Source: Heterodera schachtii
Taxonomy: Eukaryota > Nematoda > Chromadorea > Rhabditida > Heteroderidae
Assembly: GCA_023374025.1 (NCBI GenBank)
Contig: SIJG01000019.1
Location: forward strand, 310,864 to 374,863
Length of the DNA: 64,000 bases
Direction of reading: 5' to 3'
A model generated the notes under the pieces. It did no database searches. It had not been told where the DNA came from and saw nothing but the letters and a program-made list of their open reading frames with translations. The position numbers and the translations under genes are program-made. This document shows, piece after piece, positions 1 through 8,757 of this stretch (the first letter of the stretch is position 1; the number at the start of each line of letters is the position of its first letter).

Positions 1-464
1 ATTTATATTTATTTTTTTATCATTTAAATATTTTTCTTTATTAAATTTTTTAATAATTTAATGTTTTTTCTATTTAATTTCAAATTTTCATTTCAATATT
101 TTTCATTCTTAGTTTATTAATTATATTAATACTTTTATGTAACTATTTGCTTTTTTAATATTAAATTGTTTTCTTAACTATAAATTTTGAAATTACATAT
201 TTCATGATTTATCACCATATCAGTAAAATTATTTTCATTTTATATTTTTGTAAATAATTAATTTCTTGCTAATTTTTATTTATTTTAGATTTTGATTTGG
301 TTTAATTATAATAAAATTTCTAAGCTCATGACGAATAGCAGCAGTTTTTGAACCGACAGTTTTAATACTTTTCTTTTAAAAAATATTAATATTTTGTTTT
401 TTTTTGGATAATTATTATTTAGTCGTCGCTTTTTGGCATTTTTTTCGTTTTAATATGAAAAAAT
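1..464. other. AT-rich intergenic DNA
   Basis: Low-complexity A/T sequence with frequent stops in all frames. I see no gene or repeat in it until the MITE that follows. Confidence 0.6.
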
Positions 465-466
465 TA

Positions 467-632
467 GAGTGCGCCGGGACCGGGACCTGGACACGGACAA
501 CTGAGTACAACTGAGTACCAAGGTCCCGGTTTTGACTTTTTTCCCGGTTTTCCCAGCCAAAAATTCTTGGTTTTTCAACCCAAAAAGGTCCCGGTCCCGG
601 TTAAGCCCAAAATTCCCGGTCCCGGCGCACTC
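467..632. mobile_element. MITE with perfect terminal inverted repeats
   Basis: A 166-bp non-coding element whose ends are perfect inverted copies: GAGTGCGCCGGGACCGGGA at the left and its reverse complement at the right. A TA dinucleotide flanks each end (465-466 and 633-634), as expected of Tc1/mariner-type insertion at TA. The interior has further direct and inverted copies of GGTCCCGG. It stands out from the surrounding DNA by its C and G content. The open frame across it (532-861) has no protein-like composition and is not taken as a gene. The superfamily assignment rests only on the TA flanks. Confidence 0.75.
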
Positions 633-634
633 TA

Positions 635-1802
635 GAAAAAATACATTATTTCTTATTATTTTTTATAGAAATATTTATTTCACTTTTTTATTTGATTTAT
701 TTGTAAGATTTATTGCATATAAAATAAATTTAAATAATGAACTTGAAAGCAAAACACAAAAAAAAAATAAAAGAAAAGAAAATTTTTTATTATTTATTCA
801 ACAAATCAATTTGATAAGGATATTATTAATTGTTTCATTATCTTTAGTCAAAAAAGCATAAAAGCAAGTAAAAATTGAAATAATATTAAAGATCCATTAA
901 AATATAATTTTTCATTATTTATATATCAACAAAATATTATAAGAAATTTAAATGATAAAAAAACAATTTTGCGACCAAAAATCGAAAAATTTTCTCGTCA
1001 ATTGCATAGAAAGAGTAAATTGTTAAATGCAATAAAAATTTTATATAATTATTTAATAAAAAGAATTTATTCATTTTTTGTATGTACATGAATAAACCTA
1101 GTCAAATAATTCAATAAGTCTTAACTTAGATAATAAAAATTATAAGAAATAAAAGTAAAAAGCAATTTTTTAATTTAATTTATTTTTTATTTATTATTGT
1201 AAAAGAATTTTATATATTTTTTGTTTTATTTTTGTTTTCCCATTAATTTTTTATAAATTTTTTAATTGAATAAAAGAACTCTTCATTTATACTATTGTTT
1301 GACGAATTATTAAAATAAAAATTATAATCTTTTAAAATTTTGCAAGCAATTTGCAACTAAGAAATTTATTAAAGAAATACAGTGCATATTATTTGGTCTA
1401 GTTTATCGAACAACATAAATGCTTTTAAATTTTTCTGTATTGATTTTATTTTATTATTTATTTAATAATAAGGATATTTTTTATATAAGGAATTTAATAT
1501 ATATATTTTTCGGTATTTTATCGAAAATTTTCGAGAAATTTTTGAAGTTTTATGTTATATTTTAGTCATCTATTTAAAAATTAAAATTTATTTTATTATT
1601 TTTTATTTTTAGAAAGAGAAAATTTATTTTTCCTTTGAAAATCAATTAGCGTTTAATCAAATAAATTTACTTATCCTGATCAGCTAAATTTATTATTATT
1701 TTTATATAATTTTTAAATATATTTTTGTTAACTTTTATTTTTTGATAATTTGTTTATTTTCATTTGTAATTATATTATCTTCTTAATTCATAAAATTGTA
1801 CA
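635..1802. other. AT-rich intergenic DNA
   Basis: Nothing recognisable: A/T-rich sequence with no conserved frame. If copy A once had its polymerase half on this side, no trace of it can be read here. Confidence 0.55.
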
Positions 1803-1934
1803 TTAGAATCGTTGAGATATCATCTTGGGTGGGCTAATCCAACTAGGGTCTTCCTTTGGTGACATGTTAGGCTTGTCCTGTTCCATTTCGGGGTAAGCGT
1901 TATTCATCCAATCAGTGGCGAGAATTAAATCCAT
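1803..1934 (-). pseudogene. truncated homologue of the element's PAZ-protein gene (N-terminus only)
   Basis: An open frame of 43 codons, divergent from the ATPase gene 62 bp away. Its start (MDLILATDW, then NAYPE) matches the start of the PAZ-domain protein in copy B (MDHIMATDW, then NAYPE). The position relative to the ATPase is also the same. The frame ends after 43 residues, before any PAZ sequence, and no further exon could be found to its left. It could be the surviving first exon of a deleted gene or a very short independent peptide. The first reading is favoured because the polymerase half is also gone on that side. The shared ATDW-x2-NAYPE motif shows that this N-terminal region is conserved between families. 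Confidence 0.6.
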
Positions 1935-1995
1935 TTTTTTTAAATAACAGAATTAAAAGTTATATATAGAATTTTAAATCTAAATGTAATTAAAA

Positions 1996-2658
1996 ATGGA
2001 GGAAACTTTTGATCATACGGATGTACAGTTTCGTCATCCATTTACAATGATTGTGTCAGGAAGTACGGGAAGTGGAAAGTCGGAATGGATAATGAGATTA
2101 TTACGTAACTTGGACAAAATTATTTCAGTACCAATTGAGCGTGTATTGTATTGTTACGGGGAGCTGAATCCGAATATTTTAAATTTACAACGTAATGGGA
2201 GAATTGGCAATGTAACAGTCAGTGTTCACAATGGAGTTCCTGCTGAAGACTACATTAAAGGAAATGCCAAAAAGGAAAAATTGTTGCTGGTGTTAGACGA
2301 TTTATTGGTTGGTATGAGACAGCAATATTTAGACACACTCTTTACTCGCGGTTCACATAATTGGGGAGTTAGCGTAATTTTAGTTACTCAACACCTCTTT
2401 AATAAAGAGTTGCGTGTCGCGCGTGGAAATTCACATTACTTGGTGTTAATGCGGAACCCCGCCGGTGAGCTTCAAATTCGTACTTTAGCCACACATCTTT
2501 TTCCTTCGAGGACAGCTCATTTTATGGAGTCATACCGTAACGCATGTTCAAAAAATTTTGGTTATCTCCTAGTTGACATGCATCCAGAAAGTCTTGAAAT
2601 TCTACGGTTGAGAACACATATATATGATGAAAAGATAATTGTTTACGTTCAAAAATGA
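1996..2658 (+). CDS. Polinton genome-packaging ATPase (FtsK/HerA, A32-like)
   Basis: Predicted to power packaging of element DNA into capsids. The 220-residue protein has a Walker A motif GSTGSGKS at residues 22-29, a Walker B strand LLLVLDD ending at D101-D102, and a glutamine sensor in LVTQHLF at about residue 132. This arrangement is typical of the A32/FtsK packaging ATPases of Polintons and related viruses. The chosen ATG is preceded by AATTAAAA and a TATATATA stretch about 25-35 bp upstream. Its stop codon overlaps the next start as ATGA. It is the first gene of the plus-strand block and has a close homologue at 57775 in copy B. The frame is intact. Confidence 0.9.
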   Translation: MEETFDHTDVQFRHPFTMIVSGSTGSGKSEWIMRLLRNLDKIISVPIERVLYCYGELNPNILNLQRNGRIGNVTVSVHNGVPAEDYIKGNAKKEKLLLVLDDLLVGMRQQYLDTLFTRGSHNWGVSVILVTQHLFNKELRVARGNSHYLVLMRNPAGELQIRTLATHLFPSRTAHFMESYRNACSKNFGYLLVDMHPESLEILRLRTHIYDEKIIVYVQK

Positions 2659-2996
2659 ATGTTTCCAATTTAATTACAAAGAATACAAATTTTTTAGAGA
2701 GTATTTGTAATGCAAAAAATTCCAAACAACTTATACAGAGAGCATCAGATGAACAGCTTTTATGTATCGTAGAGATTTGTCTTAATATTTTAAAAGGACG
2801 GGTCCCTCTAAAGCCTGAACATTTAAAAAAATTGAAAACACATGCTCAGATTTTGCGTCATCTAGCAAGAACACGTTGTTCTCGTTCCGCAAAACGAATA
2901 TTATTGCAACACGGTGCGGGAATTCCAGCCATAGCTGGATTACTCTCTTCAATTGTTTTGCCCTTTGTTTCAAATTTAATTGCAAATTATAAATAA
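2655..2996 (+). CDS. small basic Polinton protein with hydrophobic C-terminus
   Basis: A 113-residue lysine/arginine-rich protein with the conserved core DEQLLCIVEICLNILKG and a glycine/hydrophobic tail GAGIPAIAGLLSSIVLPF. Proteins of this pattern (a helical basic core, a short hydrophobic tail) recur in metazoan Polintons between the ATPase and the other structural genes. Their role is unknown; a virion core or membrane-active minor protein is an inference. The start overlaps the ATPase stop by the ATGA junction, as also seen for the copy B homologue at 58464. The frame is intact. Confidence 0.7.
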   Translation: MNVSNLITKNTNFLESICNAKNSKQLIQRASDEQLLCIVEICLNILKGRVPLKPEHLKKLKTHAQILRHLARTRCSRSAKRILLQHGAGIPAIAGLLSSIVLPFVSNLIANYK

Positions 2997-3026
2997 CGCC
3001 ACAAACAACAATAAATAATTTAAAAA

Positions 3027-3698
3027 ATGCAATACACAAAGCGGTATTTGCTTGTTCCTGAGGAGATTTATCAGAGTCTGACGTCACCTCAAGATGGAAG
3101 TCCTCTTGGATTAGTTAGATCACGAATTAAGCAAATTAAAAATGATGATGAAATTAACGATGATGAGAGGGCATTTAAATATGAACAAGAATTTAAACGC
3201 CTCAAAAAGTTAAATAAAGATGAGGAGGAACGCCCTGTTGATGTTAAATTGCAAAACCTACAGGAAATGGCAGAGGCTATGCCAAAACCTTTTAATCTGG
3301 TAAGAAGACCGGTTGCTCGTAGACGTCGTAATACCAAACTTGGTAAAACAAGAAAAGATGAAGAAAATGAAGTTTTTGAAGATGCAGAAACATTTGACCA
3401 AGGGGATATTATAAATTACATTTATAAAAACTCTGAGGCTTTGGGAATCAATGAAGATGGACAGATTATCAAAACTAATGGTCACGTTCTTAGAACGAGT
3501 AATATTGAAGATATTGTTGCACATTTGTTAAACAAAGACAAGCGTGCAAACACCAAAGAACCAACAGCGCTCAAAGAGTTTGTTGCAAGAGCCAAACAAA
3601 ATCCGCTTTTGAGTAAACGTCTCTTTTCGGAAGGTCAAATTGGCACGGGAGCTTATAAAAAGGCTATGATACAATTTAAGCCTTCGTTATGGATTTGA
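3027..3698 (+). CDS. conserved Polinton protein (LVPE family), function unknown
   Basis: A 223-residue charged protein. The N-terminus reads MQYTKRYLLVPEEIY and is followed by a lysine/glutamate-rich helical segment containing ERPVDVKLQNL. The C-terminal part includes TSNIEDIVAHLLN and LKEFVARAKQNP. The copy B homologue at 58925 shares all of these blocks (FLVPEDMF, RPLDVRLQNL, TSNIEEIVSYLLN) but carries a longer proline- and lysine-rich middle. I do not recognise a catalytic motif; a structural or DNA-associated role is inferred from its place between the ATPase and integrase genes. The last ten bases overlap the integrase start. Confidence 0.65.
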   Translation: MQYTKRYLLVPEEIYQSLTSPQDGSPLGLVRSRIKQIKNDDEINDDERAFKYEQEFKRLKKLNKDEEERPVDVKLQNLQEMAEAMPKPFNLVRRPVARRRRNTKLGKTRKDEENEVFEDAETFDQGDIINYIYKNSEALGINEDGQIIKTNGHVLRTSNIEDIVAHLLNKDKRANTKEPTALKEFVARAKQNPLLSKRLFSEGQIGTGAYKKAMIQFKPSLWI

Positions 3699-4792
3699 AG
3701 AAACAGCGATTACTCGAGTTTTTGTATAAAGACATAAATTCACCAGTCGCATTCACGAGCCTTGAACCATTGTTGAGAGAGGCGAAAAAACTTCAAAGAA
3801 ATATCACTAAAGCAGATGTTCAAAATTTCTTGTACACACAACGAACTTATACGTTACATCGGCAAGCCAAGCGTCGCTACAGACACTTACCAACATTAGC
3901 TCCTGGATTACATACCGAATGGCAGGCGGATTTGGCCATTCTTGATAGACTTGCAAAACATAATCGTGGATTCAAATATTTGTTAGTTTGCATTGACACT
4001 CTAAGTCGACAAATATTTGTTGAGCCTGTAAAGTCAAAAACCAGTACAAACATGGTTAAAGCATTTGATAATATCTTTATGAGAAGCAAGTACATTCCAT
4101 GGAAAATTTTGTCTGATCAAGGGAAGGAATTTACAGCTCATTCAGTAAAAAAGTATTTTGAATTAAAAGATGTTGAACATTTTTGCATGTTGACTTCCCC
4201 TCAATTTCACGCTGGCATGGCCGAGCGTGCCAACCGTAGTATAAAAGAACGTTTATATCGTTACTTCACCGAAAGAGGCACTTACAAATGGATTGAGGTA
4301 GTTCAGGACATTGTTAAGGGCATTAATTACTCTATAAACTCCTCCATTGGAATGCGACCTGCTGATGTAAATTTTGGAAACGCTGAGGAACTGAGACAAA
4401 AGCTATATAACGAAGCGAAAAAAATACCAAAGATGAGCCCTAAATTCAAAGTGGGCGACCGTGTGAGAATAGAAAAATACAAACATGTATTCCAAAAGGG
4501 TTATTTACCACGATTTACCGATGAAATTTTTACGGTAGCAGAAGTACATACAGAACGCTCGCCCGTTGTTTACAGATTACGTGACGATAGCAACGAAATT
4601 ATAAAGGGATGGTTTTATTCAAATGATTTGAGCAAAATTCTCAAAAACAAAGAATCATTATATGATATTGAACAAATTTTGAAGAAGAAAAAACAAAATG
4701 GTATTGAATACGTTCTGGTAAAATGGAAAGGATACAGTATTAAATTCAATAGCTGGGTTCCAATGAGTGCAATCTCCGAGAAAAATATATAA
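3689..4792 (+). CDS. Polinton integrase (RVE type, D,D35E) with C-terminal chromodomain
   Basis: Retroviral-type integrase predicted to insert the element into host DNA. In 367 residues the catalytic triad is D81 (in EWQAD), D143 (in LSDQGKEF) and E179 (in GMAERAN). The last two are separated by exactly 35 residues. A beta-barrel-like segment (VGDRVRIEKYKHVFQKG) follows. The C-terminus is a chromodomain with YDIEQIL, YVLVKWKGY and NSWVP, which may direct insertion toward modified histones. No clear N-terminal HHCC zinc finger is visible. The start lies inside the end of the preceding gene. The frame is complete, unlike its homologue in copy B at 59908, so this is the only intact integrase in the window. 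Confidence 0.92.
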   Translation: MDLKKQRLLEFLYKDINSPVAFTSLEPLLREAKKLQRNITKADVQNFLYTQRTYTLHRQAKRRYRHLPTLAPGLHTEWQADLAILDRLAKHNRGFKYLLVCIDTLSRQIFVEPVKSKTSTNMVKAFDNIFMRSKYIPWKILSDQGKEFTAHSVKKYFELKDVEHFCMLTSPQFHAGMAERANRSIKERLYRYFTERGTYKWIEVVQDIVKGINYSINSSIGMRPADVNFGNAEELRQKLYNEAKKIPKMSPKFKVGDRVRIEKYKHVFQKGYLPRFTDEIFTVAEVHTERSPVVYRLRDDSNEIIKGWFYSNDLSKILKNKESLYDIEQILKKKKQNGIEYVLVKWKGYSIKFNSWVPMSAISEKNI

Positions 4793-4823
4793 AAACTTTA
4801 TTGCGCTTTATCTTTTAAAAAAA

Positions 4824-6023
4824 ATGCCATCCAATTCTTTTTACATTGTTCTTCCTTCAAATACAAATGTTGAAGGTAACAAGACAAATTCATTCCGGGT
4901 TCGTTTACCACGAAAACTAAAATTCAACTCCGAATGGGAAGTTGGACTCGCTGTTATTGTATATCCTCATACTTGGCCTTCGATTGGTACTGTTGAACAA
5001 CAATTTGTCGAAGTTGAATGGCAAACAGGAAATACGGTGCGTATTGAAGTACCACCATCGAATGTCACAAATCCAATTGACTTGGGTAAAAGTCTGTATA
5101 GGCTCTTGGGCGAAGGAAGTGAGCCGTTAGCAAAAAAGGTACGAACCGCACAGAATTCTTTTGCACATGCTACAAACTCTGCTCGTCGTGGGGCTAGAGA
5201 AGAATACATAAAACGAAAAACGAGAGAGAAACGAAGTATTCGAGATGAAGAAAAACTTCTAGAAGCCTTATTGACGGACATTGAAACAATGGTTGACCTT
5301 TTTGGTGTGACTCAAGGTCTTTTAGCGCGTGAGAAGCGCGCGGAGACGAGCAAAATTCCGTTGAGAATGTCAGCTGATGACAATGAATCATACCAACATA
5401 AATTGGATGAATATTTTTCAAATTTAAGTGGTCCCGATTTGGACGTACTCGAAGAAATGATCAGAGCAAAATTGAACGAAGAAATTAAAAATATGGTAGA
5501 GGAAGATCGTACAATTCTTGATGCAACAAAAGAAATGGGAATGGAAGCTTGGGTTCAAGCGTACCGTAAAGTTAGGCTCGTTTGCCGATTTATTTTTGAT
5601 ATCAATAAAAATCGTTTCGAGTTAATATTTGATCAGCGATATGTAAAGAGGGTTAAAATTTCTTCACAACTTGCGTATATCTTAGGCTTTGACAGTACAG
5701 ATTTTACGACATCGGAAAATGAAGCAAAATTTATGCCAGATATGAATGGTGGCGTATCATCTTTTCAAGTTTATACTCCCGATCTCATTGAACCAATGAT
5801 GATTGGTGATGTCACAGCACCAGTGTTACGCATCGTCACAATTCGAGGAAAACCTGATGAAATAGTTGAAGAACAATTTTTAGCAATACAATATCACAAA
5901 ATCTTAATTAAGGAAATTTCTGAACTCCTGATCGAAATTCGTACAAATAGCGGGAGCCTAATGCCATTCCAATATGGAACATGTACATTAACTTTACATT
6001 TCCGAAAACTGTCCTACTTCTGA
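4824..6023 (+). CDS. penton-like minor capsid protein
   Basis: A 399-residue protein beginning MPSNSFYIVLPSNTN, with the N-terminal pattern SFRVRLPRKL and WEVGLAVIVYPHTWP. This pattern is characteristic of a Polinton gene usually interpreted as the minor (penton) capsid protein. A charged helical middle (about residues 120-250) separates it from a conserved C-terminal block FMPDMNGGVSSFQVYTPDL and the end GTCTLTLHFRKLSYF. The methionine at 4824 was preferred over the in-frame one at 4767 because the latter lies inside the integrase gene and copy B also starts at this point. The next gene begins 2 bp after the stop. The frame is intact; the penton assignment is by family recall, not by structure. 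Confidence 0.7.
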   Translation: MPSNSFYIVLPSNTNVEGNKTNSFRVRLPRKLKFNSEWEVGLAVIVYPHTWPSIGTVEQQFVEVEWQTGNTVRIEVPPSNVTNPIDLGKSLYRLLGEGSEPLAKKVRTAQNSFAHATNSARRGAREEYIKRKTREKRSIRDEEKLLEALLTDIETMVDLFGVTQGLLAREKRAETSKIPLRMSADDNESYQHKLDEYFSNLSGPDLDVLEEMIRAKLNEEIKNMVEEDRTILDATKEMGMEAWVQAYRKVRLVCRFIFDINKNRFELIFDQRYVKRVKISSQLAYILGFDSTDFTTSENEAKFMPDMNGGVSSFQVYTPDLIEPMMIGDVTAPVLRIVTIRGKPDEIVEEQFLAIQYHKILIKEISELLIEIRTNSGSLMPFQYGTCTLTLHFRKLSYF

Positions 6024-6025
6024 AG

Positions 6026-6490
6026 ATGAATACCTTGGAAATTGATAAAATTTTATCGACAAATCCACTCACAAAACAGGCTTATATCGGCTGTTTTGCG
6101 GCTGATCAAATACCAAATATGGAAATGGTAAAATTTCCAAATTGTCTGGTAATGAATATTGACCCAATCACCTCTAAGGGATCACATTGGGTTTGTGCTT
6201 ACAGTCCTTCTCCGTCTCATATTGAATACTATGACTCGTTGGGCATTTGGCCACCACCTAGTATACACATTGCAAATTTTTTGTCAAGATTCAAACAAAT
6301 TCGTTATAGTATAATTCTACTTCAATCTCCAAATTCAAGTGTGTGTGGTCGTCATGTGCTATTCTTTTTGTTTAATAGATGTCTAGGAACTCCCTTTGAA
6401 AAGATTGTAAGGTTTTTGCATTTTGGAAAAACAACACCTGACACAATTGTCAGTTCGTTTGTTAGACGAATAATAAATATAAATAGTTGA
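6026..6490 (+). CDS. adenain-type cysteine protease (Polinton PRO)
   Basis: A maturation protease expected to process capsid precursors. In this 154-residue protein the catalytic residues are readable: H54 in GSHWV, D70 in EYYDS, Q100 in LLQSP and C107 in VCGRH. This is the His-Asp-Gln-Cys layout of adenovirus-type and Ulp1-like proteases, at the usual short length for Polintons. The ATG at 6026 is preferred over 5981, which would overlap the penton gene and add a poorly conserved extension; copy B also starts with a MN dipeptide here (62369). The frame is intact. Confidence 0.88.
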   Translation: MNTLEIDKILSTNPLTKQAYIGCFAADQIPNMEMVKFPNCLVMNIDPITSKGSHWVCAYSPSPSHIEYYDSLGIWPPPSIHIANFLSRFKQIRYSIILLQSPNSSVCGRHVLFFLFNRCLGTPFEKIVRFLHFGKTTPDTIVSSFVRRIININS

Positions 6491-6514
6491 AAAATGTTTA
6501 TCTTTAACAATAAA

Positions 6515-7003
6515 ATGCATGTCGATTTTGATCCCCACCAAGTGGATTGGTCTACATTCTCGCCCGAATTTATTCAGTATGGAGGTTACAATATTTTTCG
6601 TGGAGTACCATATCAGCGCGGTGCTGGTATCGGCTCAGTATTTAGAAGCTTAATGAGATTTCTTTTACCAATAGGGAAACAAATTGGATCGTCAATTGCA
6701 CGTCAGGGGCTTGAAAGCGGGAATCGAGTGTTGACAAATGTATTGGAAGGTAAAGATTTGAAGGAGTCTCTCGTCAGCGAGGGTAAAACAGGACTTAAAA
6801 ACCTTTTGGAAACGGCAGCAAACAACATTGAAAACCAAAAAGGACAGGGATTTGATTTTAAAAAATACAAGAAAGAAACCAACCCACGGATTGGAAAAAT
6901 TAGGAGAAAAAATATAAATAAGCTCCAATCTTCAATTGGACCACCTATGGTTGTTAAGACCAAAAACAAACGTTTACGTGTTGACTCATTGGGAACTTAC
7001 TAA
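6515..7003 (+). CDS. small Polinton virion-like protein with amphipathic GIG segment
   Basis: A protein of 162 residues starting MHVDFDPHQVDWS. It has a conserved stretch YNIFRGVPYQRGAGIG, then the hydrophobic segment SVFRSLMRFLLPIGKQIGSS and the helical region LESGNRVLTNVLEGKDLKES. The C-terminus is lysine-rich and ends in GTY. Comparable proteins sit between the protease and major capsid genes in many metazoan Polintons. A membrane-lytic or capsid-cementing role like adenoviral protein VI is only an inference from the amphipathic segment. The homologue in copy B is at 62883-63491. An upstream in-frame ATG at 6494 is less well matched. Confidence 0.65.
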   Translation: MHVDFDPHQVDWSTFSPEFIQYGGYNIFRGVPYQRGAGIGSVFRSLMRFLLPIGKQIGSSIARQGLESGNRVLTNVLEGKDLKESLVSEGKTGLKNLLETAANNIENQKGQGFDFKKYKKETNPRIGKIRRKNINKLQSSIGPPMVVKTKNKRLRVDSLGTY

Positions 7004-7005
7004 AA

Positions 7006-8331
7006 ATGACTTGCCCTCAAAAGATTAGTGAAAACAGTCCTTTGGCAATAAACAGTGGTTTAAACATTTTTTCAATACCTCCAACAAATGTGTCGGTCGT
7101 TCGTTCATTCTTTCGCCAAGTTCTTCCCTTGGCGACAATCACTCAGGAATCACCATATCTCTTTAGGCTATACAGTGATAATTTGTGGACTGATTTGTCA
7201 CGAATCTATCTCTATCTTGAATTGTCTATTGAAAAACCAGGAGCTACTGACAAATGGATATCTATAGAGGACACCGATGTCAACGTGTCAACAATTCAAG
7301 GAATTGGGCAAACATTTGTGCAACAATTAAAAGTAACCGTTGGAAACACTGAAGTATACGATAGCGGAAATTTATATCCATTCAAAGCCTATATCACCAA
7401 TGAGTTGAGCTTTCCTGTAAATGCAAAAAAGAACTTTCTCGGCTCAACGGGATATTATCACACAGAACGTCACAATGATGAAACGGACGATGGATTTAAA
7501 GAACGTTGTAAAGTTTTTAAAGGTGGTAATAGTGCACAGTTTCTCTCTCGCCTTGACTTTGATTTGGGAAACCAAGAACTTTACCTGTTAAATAATTTGG
7601 ATTTGTTGTTCACAATTTACAAAGCGAAAGACGCATTTCTTTTGCAAACACTAAAAGCTAATGACGACACAAAGTACCGCTTGACCGTGCACGATGTTAA
7701 AATTTACGCTAAAATGATTGAAGTTCAGCCCTCACTGAACATGAATCTTTACAAAACACTAGAAAAGCAGCCGGCTACTTATGCTGTTCGTAAAACCGAA
7801 ATCAAATCTTCATACATTAGCAGTGGGCGCTACGAATTTGAATACAATGTGTTCAGCTCAACAATACCTCGCCGTGTAACAATAGCGTTGGTCAGTAACT
7901 CGGCTTTCAATGGTGATTACAAATTGACGCCCTTCAAGTTCGATCCATTTGATTTGCGAGAAATTTCAGTACATGCTGGGGGCATGGTCTATCCTGTTGT
8001 ACCACATAAATTGAATTTTTCAAAGAATTATTATGTAAGAGCATTCGTGGAGATGTATGAAGCGTTGGGCATGGCTAATTCAGAACGTTCATTTGACGTT
8101 TCAATGGATCAATTCAAAAATGGATGGGCCTTTTTTGTCATCCCTTTGAATTCAACCTTAGACGATAGCTGTGGATTTGAGCTGTTGAGAAGCGGTACAA
8201 CAAGTATTAGGGCCACATTTGATTCGCCAATTCCAAAGGGGGGAGTGGAAATGATTGTTCTCGGAGAATTTGACCAAATGATTATGATTGATTATAATCG
8301 ACACATTGTCTCCGACTCAAAGCTTGGGTAA
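7006..8331 (+). CDS. major capsid protein (double jelly-roll type)
   Basis: The predicted main shell protein, 441 residues. The N-terminal block LNIFSIPPTNVSVVRSFFRQ, followed by ESPYLFRLYSDN, and the segment QTFVQQLKVTVGNTEVYDSG with YPFKAYITNELSF, fit the Polinton major capsid family. In that family a similar PPT start and a YPYRAY-like motif are typical. No catalytic sites are expected. It starts 2 bp after the stop of the preceding gene. The copy B homologue at 63517 aligns from the first residue but is cut by the window end. The protein is somewhat short for a double jelly-roll, and the fold is inferred. Confidence 0.82.
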   Translation: MTCPQKISENSPLAINSGLNIFSIPPTNVSVVRSFFRQVLPLATITQESPYLFRLYSDNLWTDLSRIYLYLELSIEKPGATDKWISIEDTDVNVSTIQGIGQTFVQQLKVTVGNTEVYDSGNLYPFKAYITNELSFPVNAKKNFLGSTGYYHTERHNDETDDGFKERCKVFKGGNSAQFLSRLDFDLGNQELYLLNNLDLLFTIYKAKDAFLLQTLKANDDTKYRLTVHDVKIYAKMIEVQPSLNMNLYKTLEKQPATYAVRKTEIKSSYISSGRYEFEYNVFSSTIPRRVTIALVSNSAFNGDYKLTPFKFDPFDLREISVHAGGMVYPVVPHKLNFSKNYYVRAFVEMYEALGMANSERSFDVSMDQFKNGWAFFVIPLNSTLDDSCGFELLRSGTTSIRATFDSPIPKGGVEMIVLGEFDQMIMIDYNRHIVSDSKLG

Positions 8332-8369
8332 ATTATAAATAAATAAAAAATATTATACGTAATGTTAAA

Positions 8370-8621
8370 ATGAATAACACCAACCCAACGAAACCCGCCA
8401 TACAAATTTTGAATTCCCCAGAAGAGCCTAATGAAACACTTTTGCATGTACTACTTTTTTCGTATTATCTTCTTGCATTTCCTGTGTTTTTACTTATTTG
8501 GTTCGTTTTAATTAGGTGGCTTAAAAGTCACGGTCACCTCTCGCCTAGCGAAGCCGAGACGGTAATGGAAGAAATGAAAAATATCCCCCGGCAACCACCA
8601 ATATTTTTTGCAGCAAAATGA
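8370..8621 (+). CDS. small single-pass membrane protein
   Basis: An 83-residue protein with one strong hydrophobic segment at about residues 28-50 (VLLFSYYLLAFPVFLLIWFV), then positively charged residues (RWLKSHGH) and a charged tail with a proline-rich end. By the positive-inside tendency the C-terminus would be cytosolic. It follows the major capsid gene by 38 bp with an AAAATG start context. I see no homologue elsewhere in this window because the equivalent place in copy B lies beyond the window end. A virion or exit role is inferred only from position. Confidence 0.6.
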   Translation: MNNTNPTKPAIQILNSPEEPNETLLHVLLFSYYLLAFPVFLLIWFVLIRWLKSHGHLSPSEAETVMEEMKNIPRQPPIFFAAK

Positions 8622-8625
8622 TGTA

Positions 8626-8751
8626 ATGTTAGAGAAAACAGACAATGAACTCTCTCTTGAATATGACAATATCGATAATGATGACTCATGCTGGCGGAGC
8701 ATTCTCAAAGCGACTCATTCTTATTCGTCATTCATTCTTATTAAGCAATAA
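8626..8751 (+). CDS. very small acidic ORF, hypothetical
   Basis: An open frame of 41 codons starting MLEKTDNELSLEYDNIDNDD. It lies between the membrane-protein gene (stop at 8621) and the next gene (ATG at 8758), with the same compact spacing as its neighbours. The composition is protein-like and acidic in the first half. No family is recognised and no copy B counterpart is visible, so it may be spurious. Confidence 0.3.
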   Translation: MLEKTDNELSLEYDNIDNDDSCWRSILKATHSYSSFILIKQ

Positions 8752-8757
8752 AGAAAA

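Noticed and set aside
532..861. 109-codon ORF at the left edge
   Set aside because: It starts inside the MITE and runs into AT-rich DNA; composition follows the repeat and random AT codons.
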